Both the position numbers and the translations under genes were made by a program. The notes beneath the pieces are model-generated. The model saw only the letters and a program-made list of their open reading frames with translations, had not been told where the DNA came from and did no database searches. A stretch of 48,341 nt of DNA from GCA-2733415 sp965178635 (GTDB taxonomy: Bacteria > Bacteroidota > Bacteroidia > Flavobacteriales > Flavobacteriaceae): NCBI GenBank assembly GCA_965178635.1, contig CBCXVT010000026.1:1-48341 (forward strand), given 5' to 3'. This document shows, piece after piece, positions 11,923-22,392 of this stretch; position 1 is the stretch's first letter, and each line of letters begins with the position of its first letter.

Positions 11923-13011
11923 ATGGCAAAAAAATCTATACTAAATAAAAAATCGATTGCATTTTTAGAAAAGTACTTAAATAACGCAGCTCCAACAGGA
12001 TATGAATGGGAAGGCCAGAAAATCTGGATGGATTATCTAACTCCTTATGTAGATGAGTTTATTACTGACACCTACGGAACAGCTGTTGGTGTTATAAATC
12101 CTGACGCAAAGTTTAAAGTTGTTATTGAAGGGCATGCCGATGAAATTTCATGGTATGTGAATTATATTTCCGACGAAGGTTTAATTTACGTGATTAGAAA
12201 CGGTGGTAGTGATCATCAAATAGCACCTAGTAAAATTGTAAACATACACACCAAAAAAGACATTGTGAAAGGTGTTTTTGGCTGGCCTGCAATACATACA
12301 AGAAATAAAGCTCAAGAAGAAACTCCAAAGCCAGACAATATCACAATAGATGTTGGTGCTAAAGACAAGGCTGAAATAGAAAAAATGGGAATCCATGTAG
12401 GTTGTGTAATTACTTACCCAGATGAATTTCACGTGTTAAATAAAGATAAATTTGTTTGCCGTGCCTTAGACAACAGGATGGGTGGTTTTATGATTGCTGA
12501 AGTAGCACGTTTACTTAAAGAAAATAAGAAGACCTTACCTTTTGGATTATACATTACTAATTCAGTTCAAGAAGAAATTGGTTTACGTGGTGCTGAAATG
12601 ATTACACATACCATTAAACCAAATGTGGCAATTGTTACAGATGTAACTCATGACACAACAACACCAATGATTGACAAAAAGAAAGAAGGTCATTTAGAAC
12701 TTGGTTTAGGCCCTGTAGTTGCATACGCTCCAGCAGTACAGCAAAAATTACGAGATTTGATTACTGACACCGCAGAAGAAAAGAAGATTCCTTTTCAACG
12801 CTCAGCGCTTTCAAGAGCAACTGGTACAGATACTGATGCTTTCGCATATAGTAACGGTGGAGTTGCATCAGCATTGATTTCTTTACCGCTAAGATATATG
12901 CACACTACAGTAGAAATGGTACACAGGGATGATGTTGAGAATGTTATCAAATTAATTTATGAAACACTATTAAAAATTGAAGACGGTGAAACGTTTTCTT
13001 ATTTCAAATAA
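11923..13011 (+). CDS. M42 family metallopeptidase (aminopeptidase)
   Basis: Cytoplasmic zinc or cobalt aminopeptidase of the tetrahedral M42 type that trims peptides. The 362 residues carry the expected metal and catalytic motifs: IEGHADEISW (His and Asp), RALDNRMGG (bridging Asp), NSVQEEIGLRGAE (catalytic Glu pair), VTDVTHDT (Asp) and RYMHTTVEM (C-terminal His). There is no signal peptide. Length is normal. A near-consensus -7 box TACTTTAG lies at 11892-11899. A bidirectional terminator follows. Older annotations may call this family endoglucanase, which is not supported here. Confidence 0.92.
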   Translation: MAKKSILNKKSIAFLEKYLNNAAPTGYEWEGQKIWMDYLTPYVDEFITDTYGTAVGVINPDAKFKVVIEGHADEISWYVNYISDEGLIYVIRNGGSDHQIAPSKIVNIHTKKDIVKGVFGWPAIHTRNKAQEETPKPDNITIDVGAKDKAEIEKMGIHVGCVITYPDEFHVLNKDKFVCRALDNRMGGFMIAEVARLLKENKKTLPFGLYITNSVQEEIGLRGAEMITHTIKPNVAIVTDVTHDTTTPMIDKKKEGHLELGLGPVVAYAPAVQQKLRDLITDTAEEKKIPFQRSALSRATGTDTDAFAYSNGGVASALISLPLRYMHTTVEMVHRDDVENVIKLIYETLLKIEDGETFSYFK

Positions 13012-13017
13012 GATTAT

Positions 13018-13049
13018 AAAAAAGCCTTTCAAATTGAAAGGCTTTTTTT
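13018..13049. terminator. Bidirectional terminator between M42 and ABC genes
   Basis: Stem AAAAGCCTTTCA / TGAAAGGCTTTT flanked by A and T runs, between two convergent genes; its core matches the pheT terminator. Confidence 0.88.
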
Positions 13050-13066
13050 GTGCATTTAATTGACTC

Positions 13067-14831
13067 TTAAATTTTTGCTTGATAAGTATACAAATCATAA
13101 TAGCGTCCTTTCGAAGCTATTAATTCATCATGATTTCCTTTTTCTGCAATACTTCCAGATTCAATCACTAAAATTTGATCTGCTTTTTTAATCGTACTTA
13201 ACCTGTGCGCAATAACAATGGTTGTTCTGTTTTTAGTTAATTCCGCTAAACTCTTTTGAATTAACGCTTCACTTTCAGTATCTAAACTTGACGTTGCTTC
13301 ATCTAGAATAATTATTTTCGGATCTGTAAGAATAACTCTTGCAATTGCTATTCGTTGTCGTTGTCCACCAGATAATTTTACACCTCTTTCCCCTATTAAT
13401 GTATCTAATCCGTCTTCAAACCGATCAGTAAATTCATTTACATAAGCTACCTCAACCGCTTTTAACAATTGTTCTTCTGAAGCATTTGGACGAGGAAACA
13501 TGATATTCTCACGGATAGTTCCTTCAAACAAAAACTCATCTTGTAACACAACACCTAAATTACTACGGTAACTACTTAAATTAACTTTACTTATATCATG
13601 ATTATCAATCGTAATTATTCCAGATTGCGGGTTCAAGAATGTTGCTGATAATCCGGCTATTGTTGATTTCCCAGAACCAGAACTCCCCACTAATGCTGTT
13701 ACGGAACCTTCAGGCGCATTAAAGCTAATATTATGTAGCACTTCTTTCCCTTCGTCATAAGAGAACGAAACATCTTTAAACACTAAATCACCTTTAATAT
13801 TATCCAGCTGAATAGTTCTGCTTTCATTATCTTCTTCGGCAGTCATATTCATCAACTCTTCCGTACGGTCTAATCCCGCAAGTGCTTCGGTAAGTTGGCT
13901 TCCTATATTACTCATTTGCACAATTGGAGCAATCATAAAACCAAGAATAAGTGTAAAAAACAAGAATTCTCCAACGGTCATAGTGCCTTCCATCATATAA
14001 TAACCTCCCATTCCCATAATTCCTGTAGATGCAATACCTAATAAGAATGTAGAAGAACTCGTCATTAATGCAGTTGCTGTTAAACTTTTTTTCACATTCT
14101 GAAACAATTGATCTACACCTTTTTCAAAAAACCAAATTCTCTTGTTCCTCTGCATTAAACGCTTTTATAACTCTTACTCCAGCTAATGTTTCTGTTAATC
14201 GTCCTTTTACCTCAGCATTAATTTGCCCTCTTTTTCTGAACACAGGTCTGATAAACTTAAACGCTTTTAAGGCTATGAACCCAAATATTGAGATTGGCAT
14301 GAATACGAATAATGTCATCCATGGGTTTAACTTTATTAAAATCACTAATGAGATGATTGCCGTAAAGGTTCCACCAACCAACTGAACCAACCCAGTTCCT
14401 ATTAAATTACGAACACCTTCAACATCACTCATAATTCTAGACACCAAAGCTCCCGATTTTGTGTTATCAAAAAAACTGATTGGTAATGACAGTACTTTCT
14501 TCTGAACCTGAGCTCTTAATTCACTAATTAAAAACTGAGCTTGTACACTTAAAATTTGTGTCAACAAGAATGATGTGACTGCTTGAACAAGTATCGCAAC
14601 ACCAACAATCAACAACAGTTCGTATAATTGATTAAAATCTTTATTCGGAATCACATCATCTAACAACACTTTACTTTGCCACGGCAACACCAAACTTGCT
14701 ATTCTGCTAAATACAATTAACACTAAACCAATAAACACCAAGTTTCGACGCGGCCAAATTATCGTCTTAAATGCTTTGCCCATTGTTACTTTGGGTTTCT
14801 TTTTAGTGGTATTTTCTTTAAAGTGCTGCAT
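13067..14831 (-). CDS. ABC exporter, fused membrane and ATPase domains (MsbA-like), frame broken
   Basis: Homodimeric type exporter for lipids, drugs or peptides. The first part (14831-14124, 235 aa) has the transmembrane domain; the second (14155-13067) has the rest of it and the ATPase, with Walker A GSSGSGKST, signature LSGGQRQRIAIAR, Walker B KIIILDEATSSLD and the H-loop VIAHRLST. The frames overlap around the coding-strand text EEQENLVF / FEKGVDQ. Taking one base from the A6 run at 14126-14131 joins them into a normal ~588-residue protein. All key motifs are intact, so sequencing error or a very recent mutation is more likely than decay. The substrate is unknown. Confidence 0.88.
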
Positions 14832-14863
14832 GTATTATAACTTAAACGATAAAAGTAATCATT

Positions 14864-14904
14864 ATAAAAACAACAAGCCACACATAACTGCATGGCTTTT
14901 TTAG
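14864..14904 (-). terminator. Terminator of the head-repeat protein gene
   Basis: Minus strand: AGCCATGCA-GTTA-TGTGTGGCT, a 9-bp stem with G-T pairs, followed by a T-rich tail. The plus strand also ends in a T run, so it may work both ways. Confidence 0.6.
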
Positions 14905-14926
14905 TGTTTTTATATTAACTCTATAA

Positions 14927-17497
14927 TTAGTTAACAATCATTTTTTTAGTATCAATTTTCTTACCATCTAAGTACAATGTGTAGTAATACATTCCAGATG
15001 CATAACCTGAAGCATTAACACTCACTTCTCCTTCTCCTTTTTGAGTAATTGTAATTCTATCTACAATCTGACCAACATTATTACTAAATACAATATCTGC
15101 TTGACTAACATCATGAGGCACATAATACCCAATAGCTGAAGTCGCATCAAACGGATTTGGTATATTTTGTTCTAAAACAGGGCGCATAGTTGCAATTTCA
15201 TCTTCTCCTACTAGAAGAACACCACAAGCACAAGCCTCTAAAACTGTAACTCTATTTTCCAAATCAGCAATTAATGGTGCAATATCAACAGATACTGATG
15301 ATCCGTTTTCTATATCAATTTGAATTACTGACCCTGTTAAAGTTGCAGAAGTTAAATTCTGGGCATCAGTATTTGCGTATGCAGATAAATCCACAGTATT
15401 AGTCCCTCCAGATATACTTAAAACATCAGCAGCAATTGACAACTCTTGACTATCTGTTCCAGTTCCATCTTGTAATGAGGATAAGTCAACTGTTGTTGCA
15501 TCATTTGTCAAACTTAAAGTTGTACCAGACAATGATAAATCTTGCGCATCAGTATTTGCATATCCTGATAAATCAATAGTATTAGTTCCTCCAGAAATAC
15601 TTAAGATATTAGTTGCTAAAGACAATTCTTGACTATCTGTACCCGTACCATCTTGTAATGACGACAAATCAACTGTTGTTGCATCATTTGTTAAACTTAA
15701 TGTTGTTCCAGTTAATGATAAATCTTGTGCATCAGTATTATCTAAGTACCCAGATAAATCTACAGTTTCTGTAGCGACACCATCAGCTTCTAAAGATAAC
15801 TCTAAATTATTTCCATTTAATTGAAATACATCTACTGTTTGATCATCAGTGTCTGTTGTTGCACTTAACCATTGTGTCCCATCCCAAACATAAACAGCTT
15901 TCTCTTCAGTGTCATATACAAGCATTCCGTTTTCAGCTGCAGTTAATGAACTCCCAAGACTTGTTCTTAAAGCAGTTGTTAAACGATTTAACAACAGTCC
16001 TTTATTAGTATCTTCTAATGTTAAAGACGCATTAACATTTGGTGCATCTGTACCAATACCCACACTTAATGTGTTTGTAGCTCCACCAAGAACCATAGTA
16101 TTATCAGTTGCGGCACTTGCGGCATTACCTATTGCAACAGAATTAAACGCACTTGTTGATGCGTTGTATCCAATTGCAATATTATAAGTTGCATCTGGAT
16201 CTCCACCAGTATTATCAATAAGGTCAGTAGAATTTGCCCCATAACCAATTACAATTGCACCTTCATTCTGAACCAATGCATTTGTACCAATTGCAACAGA
16301 TTGTGCCTTGTCAATAACTACTGAACGTCCAATTCCTACAGCATGATCTTCTGTTATTGCCACATCTTTACCAATACCAATTGAGTAATCTGCATTATTC
16401 GTTAAGTCCGCTAAATGCCCAATACCGATTCCACCTGTTGCGCCATCTAGTTGAGCAAAAACACCAATAGCAATACCATACTGCCCATCAACTTTTGTTT
16501 CATACCCCAACATTGTTACATCGTTATGTCCAACATCTGCATTAGCTCCAATAAAAGTAGCTCTACTTCTATTAGTATTATTTCCAGCCCCATCTCCCCA
16601 AGGAGATGGCTGTCCAGAGCTACCAAAATCTGCAAATGCTCCCATTCCAACATTATCTTCACCTGCTCTGTTTGAATACCCAGTAGTAACCCCTACATAT
16701 GTATTCCTATTTGCATTACTGTTATTGTTATTACGGTTATTATCCCAACCTGCTCTCGCACCTATAAAAGTGTTAAAACTTGCATGTTCAGTTGCCGCAC
16801 CAGCAGCTTGACCTATCATAGTATTTCCATTACCAACACCAATATCTGTTCCTGCTGAATCACCGACAGTCGTATTTCTAGAACCCGTTGTTAAATCATA
16901 ACCTGCTTCTGACCCAACAAAAACATTTCTATAACCTGTAGTAATATTACCTCCAGAAGCTGACCCTACCGCTGTATTATCAGACCCCGTTAATGGATTA
17001 CTATTACCTGTTGTAGTTGTTGAACTAAATACACTTTGACTTACATTACCAGATTGAGTACCAATAAAAGTATTATCGTCACCAGAAGTTACTCTCGCTC
17101 CTGCTCTTTCTCCTATAAAAGTATTATCATAACCATCAACATTAAAAAAACCAGCACCATTACCTATAAAAGTATTATCTGTGGCTGTATTACTATATCC
17201 TGCTCTAAATCCTATCATTGTATTATCTGCAGCATTATCATCCCTATACCCAGATTCATATCCGATATATACACCTTCTGTACCAGTAGTAATATTATGA
17301 CCTGCTTTATACCCTAAGGCCGTATTCATGCTTCCTGATGACAACGCTGTTAAAGTTGAATCACCAATAGCCACATTATAGTCACCAGTAGTAATACTCA
17401 CACCAGCACCTGTACCTTGAGACTCATTCATGGTTTGTGCATTAGAAACTGAATAAGCTCCTAAAAAACAAATAAGTAAGATTAATTTTTTATACAT
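14927..17497 (-). CDS. Secreted head-repeat adhesin-like protein with T9SS sorting domain
   Basis: Predicted cell-surface or secreted protein of 856 aa. A signal peptide (1-20, ...SVSNAQ) is followed by about 20 degenerate repeats of the form NTFIGxxAGxxxTxGxxN (about 25-470). These resemble the left-handed beta-roll head repeats of trimeric adhesins such as YadA. Then come a GTDAPNVNASLTLEDTNKGLLLNRLT block, two 61-residue repeats (589-710), a short coiled segment with a CAC motif (about 735-760), and a type A T9SS sorting domain (about 777-856, starting EQNIPNPF and ending KKMIVN). Ligand and role are unknown. A -7 box (17522-17529) precedes it. Confidence 0.82.
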   Translation of the reverse strand: MYKKLILLICFLGAYSVSNAQTMNESQGTGAGVSITTGDYNVAIGDSTLTALSSGSMNTALGYKAGHNITTGTEGVYIGYESGYRDDNAADNTMIGFRAGYSNTATDNTFIGNGAGFFNVDGYDNTFIGERAGARVTSGDDNTFIGTQSGNVSQSVFSSTTTTGNSNPLTGSDNTAVGSASGGNITTGYRNVFVGSEAGYDLTTGSRNTTVGDSAGTDIGVGNGNTMIGQAAGAATEHASFNTFIGARAGWDNNRNNNNSNANRNTYVGVTTGYSNRAGEDNVGMGAFADFGSSGQPSPWGDGAGNNTNRSRATFIGANADVGHNDVTMLGYETKVDGQYGIAIGVFAQLDGATGGIGIGHLADLTNNADYSIGIGKDVAITEDHAVGIGRSVVIDKAQSVAIGTNALVQNEGAIVIGYGANSTDLIDNTGGDPDATYNIAIGYNASTSAFNSVAIGNAASAATDNTMVLGGATNTLSVGIGTDAPNVNASLTLEDTNKGLLLNRLTTALRTSLGSSLTAAENGMLVYDTEEKAVYVWDGTQWLSATTDTDDQTVDVFQLNGNNLELSLEADGVATETVDLSGYLDNTDAQDLSLTGTTLSLTNDATTVDLSSLQDGTGTDSQELSLATNILSISGGTNTIDLSGYANTDAQDLSLSGTTLSLTNDATTVDLSSLQDGTGTDSQELSIAADVLSISGGTNTVDLSAYANTDAQNLTSATLTGSVIQIDIENGSSVSVDIAPLIADLENRVTVLEACACGVLLVGEDEIATMRPVLEQNIPNPFDATSAIGYYVPHDVSQADIVFSNNVGQIVDRITITQKGEGEVSVNASGYASGMYYYTLYLDGKKIDTKKMIVN
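15368..15733 (-). repeat. Two tandem 183-bp repeats inside the head-repeat gene
   Basis: Copies at 15551-15733 and 15368-15550 encode 61-residue units (DAQDLSLxGTTLSLTND ... ISGGTNTxDLSxYANT) that differ at only a few residues. A third copy begins (DAQNLTS) and diverges. The in-frame unit length would allow gain or loss without breaking the gene. Confidence 0.85.
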
Positions 17498-17521
17498 ATT
17501 AATGTTGATTTAAATTTTGCA

Positions 17522-17567
17522 CAAAAGTAATTAAATAATGTTAATACTGTATAATTTTATATACAGT
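17522..17567 (-). promoter_or_regulatory. Promoter with upstream inverted repeat for the head-repeat gene
   Basis: The minus strand has TACTTTTG at 17522-17529, a -7 match. Upstream, at 17546-17567, lies a perfect 8-bp inverted repeat, ACTGTATA-N6-TATACAGT, at the place of the -33 region. This could be an operator for a dimeric repressor or activator. The function is inferred. Confidence 0.5.
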
Positions 17568-17582
17568 AGATTTTATTACCCT

Positions 17583-19704
17583 TTATATTAGTTTTTTTAT
17601 TTCTCTTATACTTTTAGAGGCTGGCATAAAATCTGGCTTTAAACGAGTACATACCTCAAACTCATTTATGGCTGCACTATAATTATTAGTTAGCTGATAC
17701 AATAAACCTTTATTGTAATAAATCAAGTGATTATTTGGGGTTATTTTTTTAGCCAATTCAAAATTCAATCCTGCTTTATGATATTCTTTTAAGTTCATAT
17801 AAATTATACCAAGGTTGATATATGCATCAACTTGATTTTTGTCTAATAATACTGCTTTTTTATAATCTTTTAACGCTTCAGTAAAGTTATGTTTATCTAG
17901 CCATAAGTTACCACGTTGTGTATGTGCTGATGCTATAGAAGGGTCTAAATCCAATACTTCTGTAAAATCTTTAAATGCGTTATTAACATCATTTTTAATT
18001 AAATACAATTCACCTCTTAAATAATAAGACGGCGCAAAATACTCAGCTAGTGCAATTGATTTTGAAACATCATCCAAAGCTTTCGAAAACTGTTTGTTTT
18101 TTTTATAATACAATGCTCTATTGTAATACCCTAAATGATTTTTAGAGTTTAGTTGAATAACTTTTGAAAAATCTGTAATCGCCTGGTCATTATCTTTTAA
18201 TTTCCCGTAAAGTATTCCTCTATTTAAATATCCAGATAAAAATTTGGGGTTAAGCTTTACCACCTCATTTAAATCGTTTAATGCTAACTCGTTTTCCCCT
18301 ATGTTTTTATATGCAAATGATCTATTGTAATACAACTGATAGTATCCTGGATTTAAGTCAATTGCAGAATTAGAATCCTCTATTGCCTCATTAAAACTCT
18401 TTTTAGCAATTCTATCCTCTGCTCTATTCATATAGGCTAAAAAATTATTTGGATATTTTTCAACAACATTAGTCCACATTTTTTCACTACTGTTAAATGT
18501 TTTTGAATACTGAAAAGAGATTGCGCCTAGAGTTAACAAATAGACAGATAAACCAATACTAGTTACTTTTTTAAACCCGTTAAAAGAGTTGTAAAACCAA
18601 ACACAACCTGTTCCTATAAGATAAAATAATCCAAAATAGGGTAAATATGTATATCTATCTGCAGTTACAGCTGTACCAAAAGGCAATACTTGTATTACAG
18701 GAATTAAGGTGATAAAGAAAAACCCAAAGCCAAATACCAGAGTTCTGTTTTTTTTTAATTTTAGTTAACAACCAAATGAATAGTATTACTATTGGTAATG
18801 AAGCAGCATAGAAATACCAAGGATTTGGTTCTCCTAGCTGATTCGGATATGGATGATAAGCACTTAAGTTAAATGGCACTATTACTTTAATCAGATACGT
18901 TATATATCCGTAAAACCCAACTGACAACGAATCTAATACCGTTATGAATTGTCTATCTTCCATAGCGCCTCCTTTAGCTTGCATTTTTATTGAGAGCAAA
19001 ACAAAAAATATACTTAAGAGTAAAAAAGGGACTTTTTCAAGAATTAATTTTAAATTAAATTTTCTTGCATTTAAGTAATCGAATAAAAACAACACTAGAG
19101 GTAATATAACCGCAGAGCCTTTTGACAACAAAGACATTATATAGAGTACAAAACAAGCTACATAATAATAGTATTTCGGATACCTTGACTCTTTAAAAGC
19201 GTAAAAATAATACGTAATTAATGAGCATATAAAAAATAGGGTATATAATAAATCTTTACGTGCAGAAATCCATCCAACTACCTCAACATGCATAGGATGT
19301 ATACCAAAAAGTATTGCCGTTAAAACAGCTACTGCTTTATTTTTACAAATCAGTTCGGTTAAATAAAGTACTAAACAAACTATTAATAAATGTAATAGTA
19401 AGTTTGTTGCATGAAACATTGTTGGATTTAATCCAGAAATAGCATAATCAATAGACCATGATATTAATGTTAAAGGCGCATAAGTACTTACTACTTCAGG
19501 TGTATAAAATATATGTTTAAAGCCCTCAAGAGAAAAGTTCTTTATTAAATCATTATTGATAACATACGCGGTATCATCCCAATTTAAAAAGTCGCTAAAT
19601 AGATTTGGACTTAATACTATCGTTGTAATTAATATACAAACAACTGCCCAAAAGTATTTCTTTTTATGTAGTTTGCTTTTCTTTAGAGAATCTAACAATT
19701 TCAA
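17583..19704 (-). CDS. Multi-pass membrane protein with C-terminal TPR repeats (TMTC-like), frame broken
   Basis: The first part (19704-18655) has about nine transmembrane segments with a glycosyltransferase-C-like N-terminus (NLFSDFLNWDDTAYVINND) and HPMHVEVVGWISARKDLL. This layout is known from TMTC/DUF1736 O-mannosyltransferase-like proteins. The second part (18686-17583) has the last membrane segments (TADRYTYLPYFGLFYLIG) and about eight TPR repeats to the C-terminus. The frames join if one base changes in the T9 run at 18748-18756, giving ~707 aa. A sugar transferase to proteins or surface lipids is possible but not shown. It is divergent from a glycosyltransferase gene 18 bp away, which suggests a shared role. 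Confidence 0.78.
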
Positions 19705-19722
19705 AGGTCAAAATATTGATTA

Positions 19723-20463
19723 ATGTTCAAAAATAAGAAAATAATAGTTGTATTACCTGCTTATAACGCAGCAAGTACATTAACGAAAACTTACAGTGAA
19801 ATCCCTTTCGATATTGTTGATGATGTTGTATTAGTTGACGATAACAGTTATGACAATACAATTGATGTTGCTCAGGAACTTGGAATTAAGTACATTATAA
19901 AGCACAACACCAACAAAGGCTATGGTGCCAATCAAAAAAGTTGCTATAAGAAAGCATTATCTTTAAAGGCTGACATTATCATCATGTTACACCCTGATTA
20001 TCAATACACTCCAAAGCTAATTCATGCTATGGTTTCAATAATTGCAAATGATATCTATGCTGTTGTTATTGGCTCTCGTATTTTAGGCAATGGCGCTTTT
20101 AAAGGAGGTATGCCTCTATATAAATATATCTCTAACAGATTTTTAACCTTATTCCAGAATATTTTAATCGGACAAAAACTATCTGAATACCATAGTGGTT
20201 ATCGTGCATTTTCTGCTGAATCGTTAGGTAATATCAATTTGAAATACAATTCTGATGATTTCATATTTGATAATCAAATGCTTTGTCAGTTATTCAATAA
20301 AGGGTTTGACATTGCAGAAATAACTTGCCCAACAAGATACACACCTGAAAGTTCATCAATAAATTTTACGAGGAGTGTTACATATGGAATTGGAGTTATC
20401 AAAACTTCAATTCAGTATTTTTTACATCAAAATAAAATTATTAAATGTAATTTATTTCAGTAA
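19723..20463 (+). CDS. Glycosyltransferase family 2 protein (polyprenyl-phosphate type)
   Basis: Cytoplasmic sugar transferase with a GT-A fold, 246 aa. It has the N-terminal VVLPAYNAASTL, VLVDDNS (38-42), the NKGYGANQK loop, and LHPDYQY (90-92), where HPD stands in place of the usual DxD metal motif, as in several family members. Late blocks GSRILG, NRFLT and EYHSGYRAFS match dolichyl/undecaprenyl-phosphate glycosyltransferases. It has no clear membrane tail. Its partner may be the divergent TMTC-like protein, since such enzymes need polyprenyl-phosphate sugars. That link is inference from the 18-bp divergent spacing. Confidence 0.88.
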   Translation: MFKNKKIIVVLPAYNAASTLTKTYSEIPFDIVDDVVLVDDNSYDNTIDVAQELGIKYIIKHNTNKGYGANQKSCYKKALSLKADIIIMLHPDYQYTPKLIHAMVSIIANDIYAVVIGSRILGNGAFKGGMPLYKYISNRFLTLFQNILIGQKLSEYHSGYRAFSAESLGNINLKYNSDDFIFDNQMLCQLFNKGFDIAEITCPTRYTPESSSINFTRSVTYGIGVIKTSIQYFLHQNKIIKCNLFQ

Positions 20464-20471
20464 AAAATCAC

Positions 20472-22367
20472 TTATAACCTATTTTCAATTATTTCTTCTA
20501 CAATTTCCGGATTTAATAATGTTGATGTATCTCCTAAATTATCCAATTCATTTGCTGCAACTTTACGTAGAATACGTCGCATTATTTTCCCGCTTCGTGT
20601 TTTGGGTAAACCCAGACACAAACTGAATTTTATCACACTTTGCAATTGGTCCAATTTTATCAGTTATCAGTTGATTAATTTCTTTTCTCAAATTATCATC
20701 AACCTCTACATTATCATGTAAAATAACATAAGCATATAAGGCATTTCCTTTTATGTTATGCGGAAATCCAACAATTGCACTTTCAACAACACATTTGTGC
20801 TCATTAATAGCATCTTCAATTGGTGCTGTACCTAAATTATGACCAGAAACAATAATAACATCATCTACTCTACCTGTTATCCTATAATCACCATCTCTAT
20901 CACGTAAAGCACCATCTCCTGGGAAATACATATTTTCAAATGTTTCAAAATACGTAACCTTATAACGTTCATGATTTCCGTAAATAGTTCTTGCCATACT
21001 TGGCCAAGGGAATTTAATTGCTAATCTTCCGTGCGCAGTTATTTCAGTTATTTCATTTCCATCATCATCAACTAAAACCGGTTGAATTCCTGGCAAAGGC
21101 AACGTTGCGTATGTTGGTTTATCTTTAGTAACACCTGCTAATGACGATAACATAATACCACCTGTTTCTGTTTGCCACCAGGTATCAACAATCGGACATT
21201 TTCGTTTTCCTACATTATCATTATACCAATGCCATGCTTCTTCATTTATAGGCTCTCCTACTGACCCCAAAGTTTTTAATGCAGATAAATCATATTTTTC
21301 AACCAAACTTAACGGATGTTTTTCTAAAGCACGAATCGCAGTTGGTGCGGTGTAAAACTGATTAATCTTATGTTTCTCACAAATTTGCCAAAAGCGACCG
21401 TAATCAGGATAACCTGGCACTCCCTCAAACATAACTGTTGTAGCACCATTTAACAATGGGCCGTAAACAATATAACTATGTCCTGTAATCCAACCAATAT
21501 CAGCGGTACACCAATACACATCATTTTCTTGGTATTGAAACACATTTAAAATGAATAGGCCGTATATACCATATACCCACCACAAGTATGCACCATACCT
21601 TTTGGCGAACCAGTAGACCCTGATGTGTATAATATGAATAACATGTCTTCTGCATCCATTTCTACAGCTTCAAACTGGTCGTTTACTTTTCTTAATTCTT
21701 CATGCCACAACACTTGGTTTTTAGACAAGCTGATATTCAAATTACATCTATTTAAAACAATTGTTTTTTTAATGGATTGGCAATTTTGTAATGCTTCGTC
21801 AGCTATACTTTTTAATGGTGTAATTTTTTCACCTCTAAACCCGCCATCGGCAGTTAACAACACTTTACAATTGGCATCATTTATTCGTGCAGCTAAGGCT
21901 GAAGCTGAAAACCCCGCAAATACTACTGAATGTACAGCGCCTATTCTGGCACAAGCCAACGTAGCAATGGCTAATTCTGGCACCATAGGCATATACAAGC
22001 AAACTCTATCACCTTTTACGACGCCATTATTTTGCAACACATTGGCAAATTGACACACTTTAGAATGCAACTCCTTATAAGAAATATGTTGCGCTTCTTC
22101 ATTTGGATTGTTTGGCTCAAAAAGAATTGCTGTTTTATTACCTCTTTCCTCTAAATGTCTATCCAAACAGTTCTCAGTAATATTCAGTTTACCGTTTTGA
22201 AACCATTTTACTTCAGGTTTAGAGAAATCCCATTCTAACGTTTTTTCCCATTGTTTTTTCCAAACAAAACTTTGAGCAACCTCATCCCAAAATTGTTCTG
22301 GTTGTTCAATACTTTTCTTATATGTGTCATGGTAATCTTGTAAAGATGTTAATTTTAGATGTTGCAT
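20472..22367 (-). CDS. acs: Acetyl-CoA synthetase (acetate--CoA ligase), two frame breaks
   Basis: Activates acetate to acetyl-CoA through acetyl-AMP, cytoplasmic. It is read in three frames: 22367-21546 (N-terminal part to the AMP-binding loop YTSGSTGSPKGMVHT), 21585-20563 (WWQTETGG, YFPGDGALRDRDGDYRITGR) and 20654-20472 (LPKTRSGKIMRR with the regulatory acetyl-lysine). Adding one base to the A4 run at 21548-21551 and removing one in AAACCC at 20608-20613 gives a normal ~631-residue enzyme. All catalytic motifs are present. It follows the TlpA-like gene by 25 bp on the same strand, so they may be co-transcribed. Confidence 0.93.
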
Positions 22368-22392
22368 TGGTCAATTATAAAATAATTAGATA

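Noticed and set aside
14068..17317. Plus-strand frames opposite the ABC and head-repeat genes
   Set aside because: Their sequences mirror the repeats of the minus-strand genes and lack coding features.
14927..17497. CRISPR-like array because of regular short repeats
   Set aside because: Repeats are degenerate, in frame, and encode a repeated protein motif; there are no spacers or cas genes.
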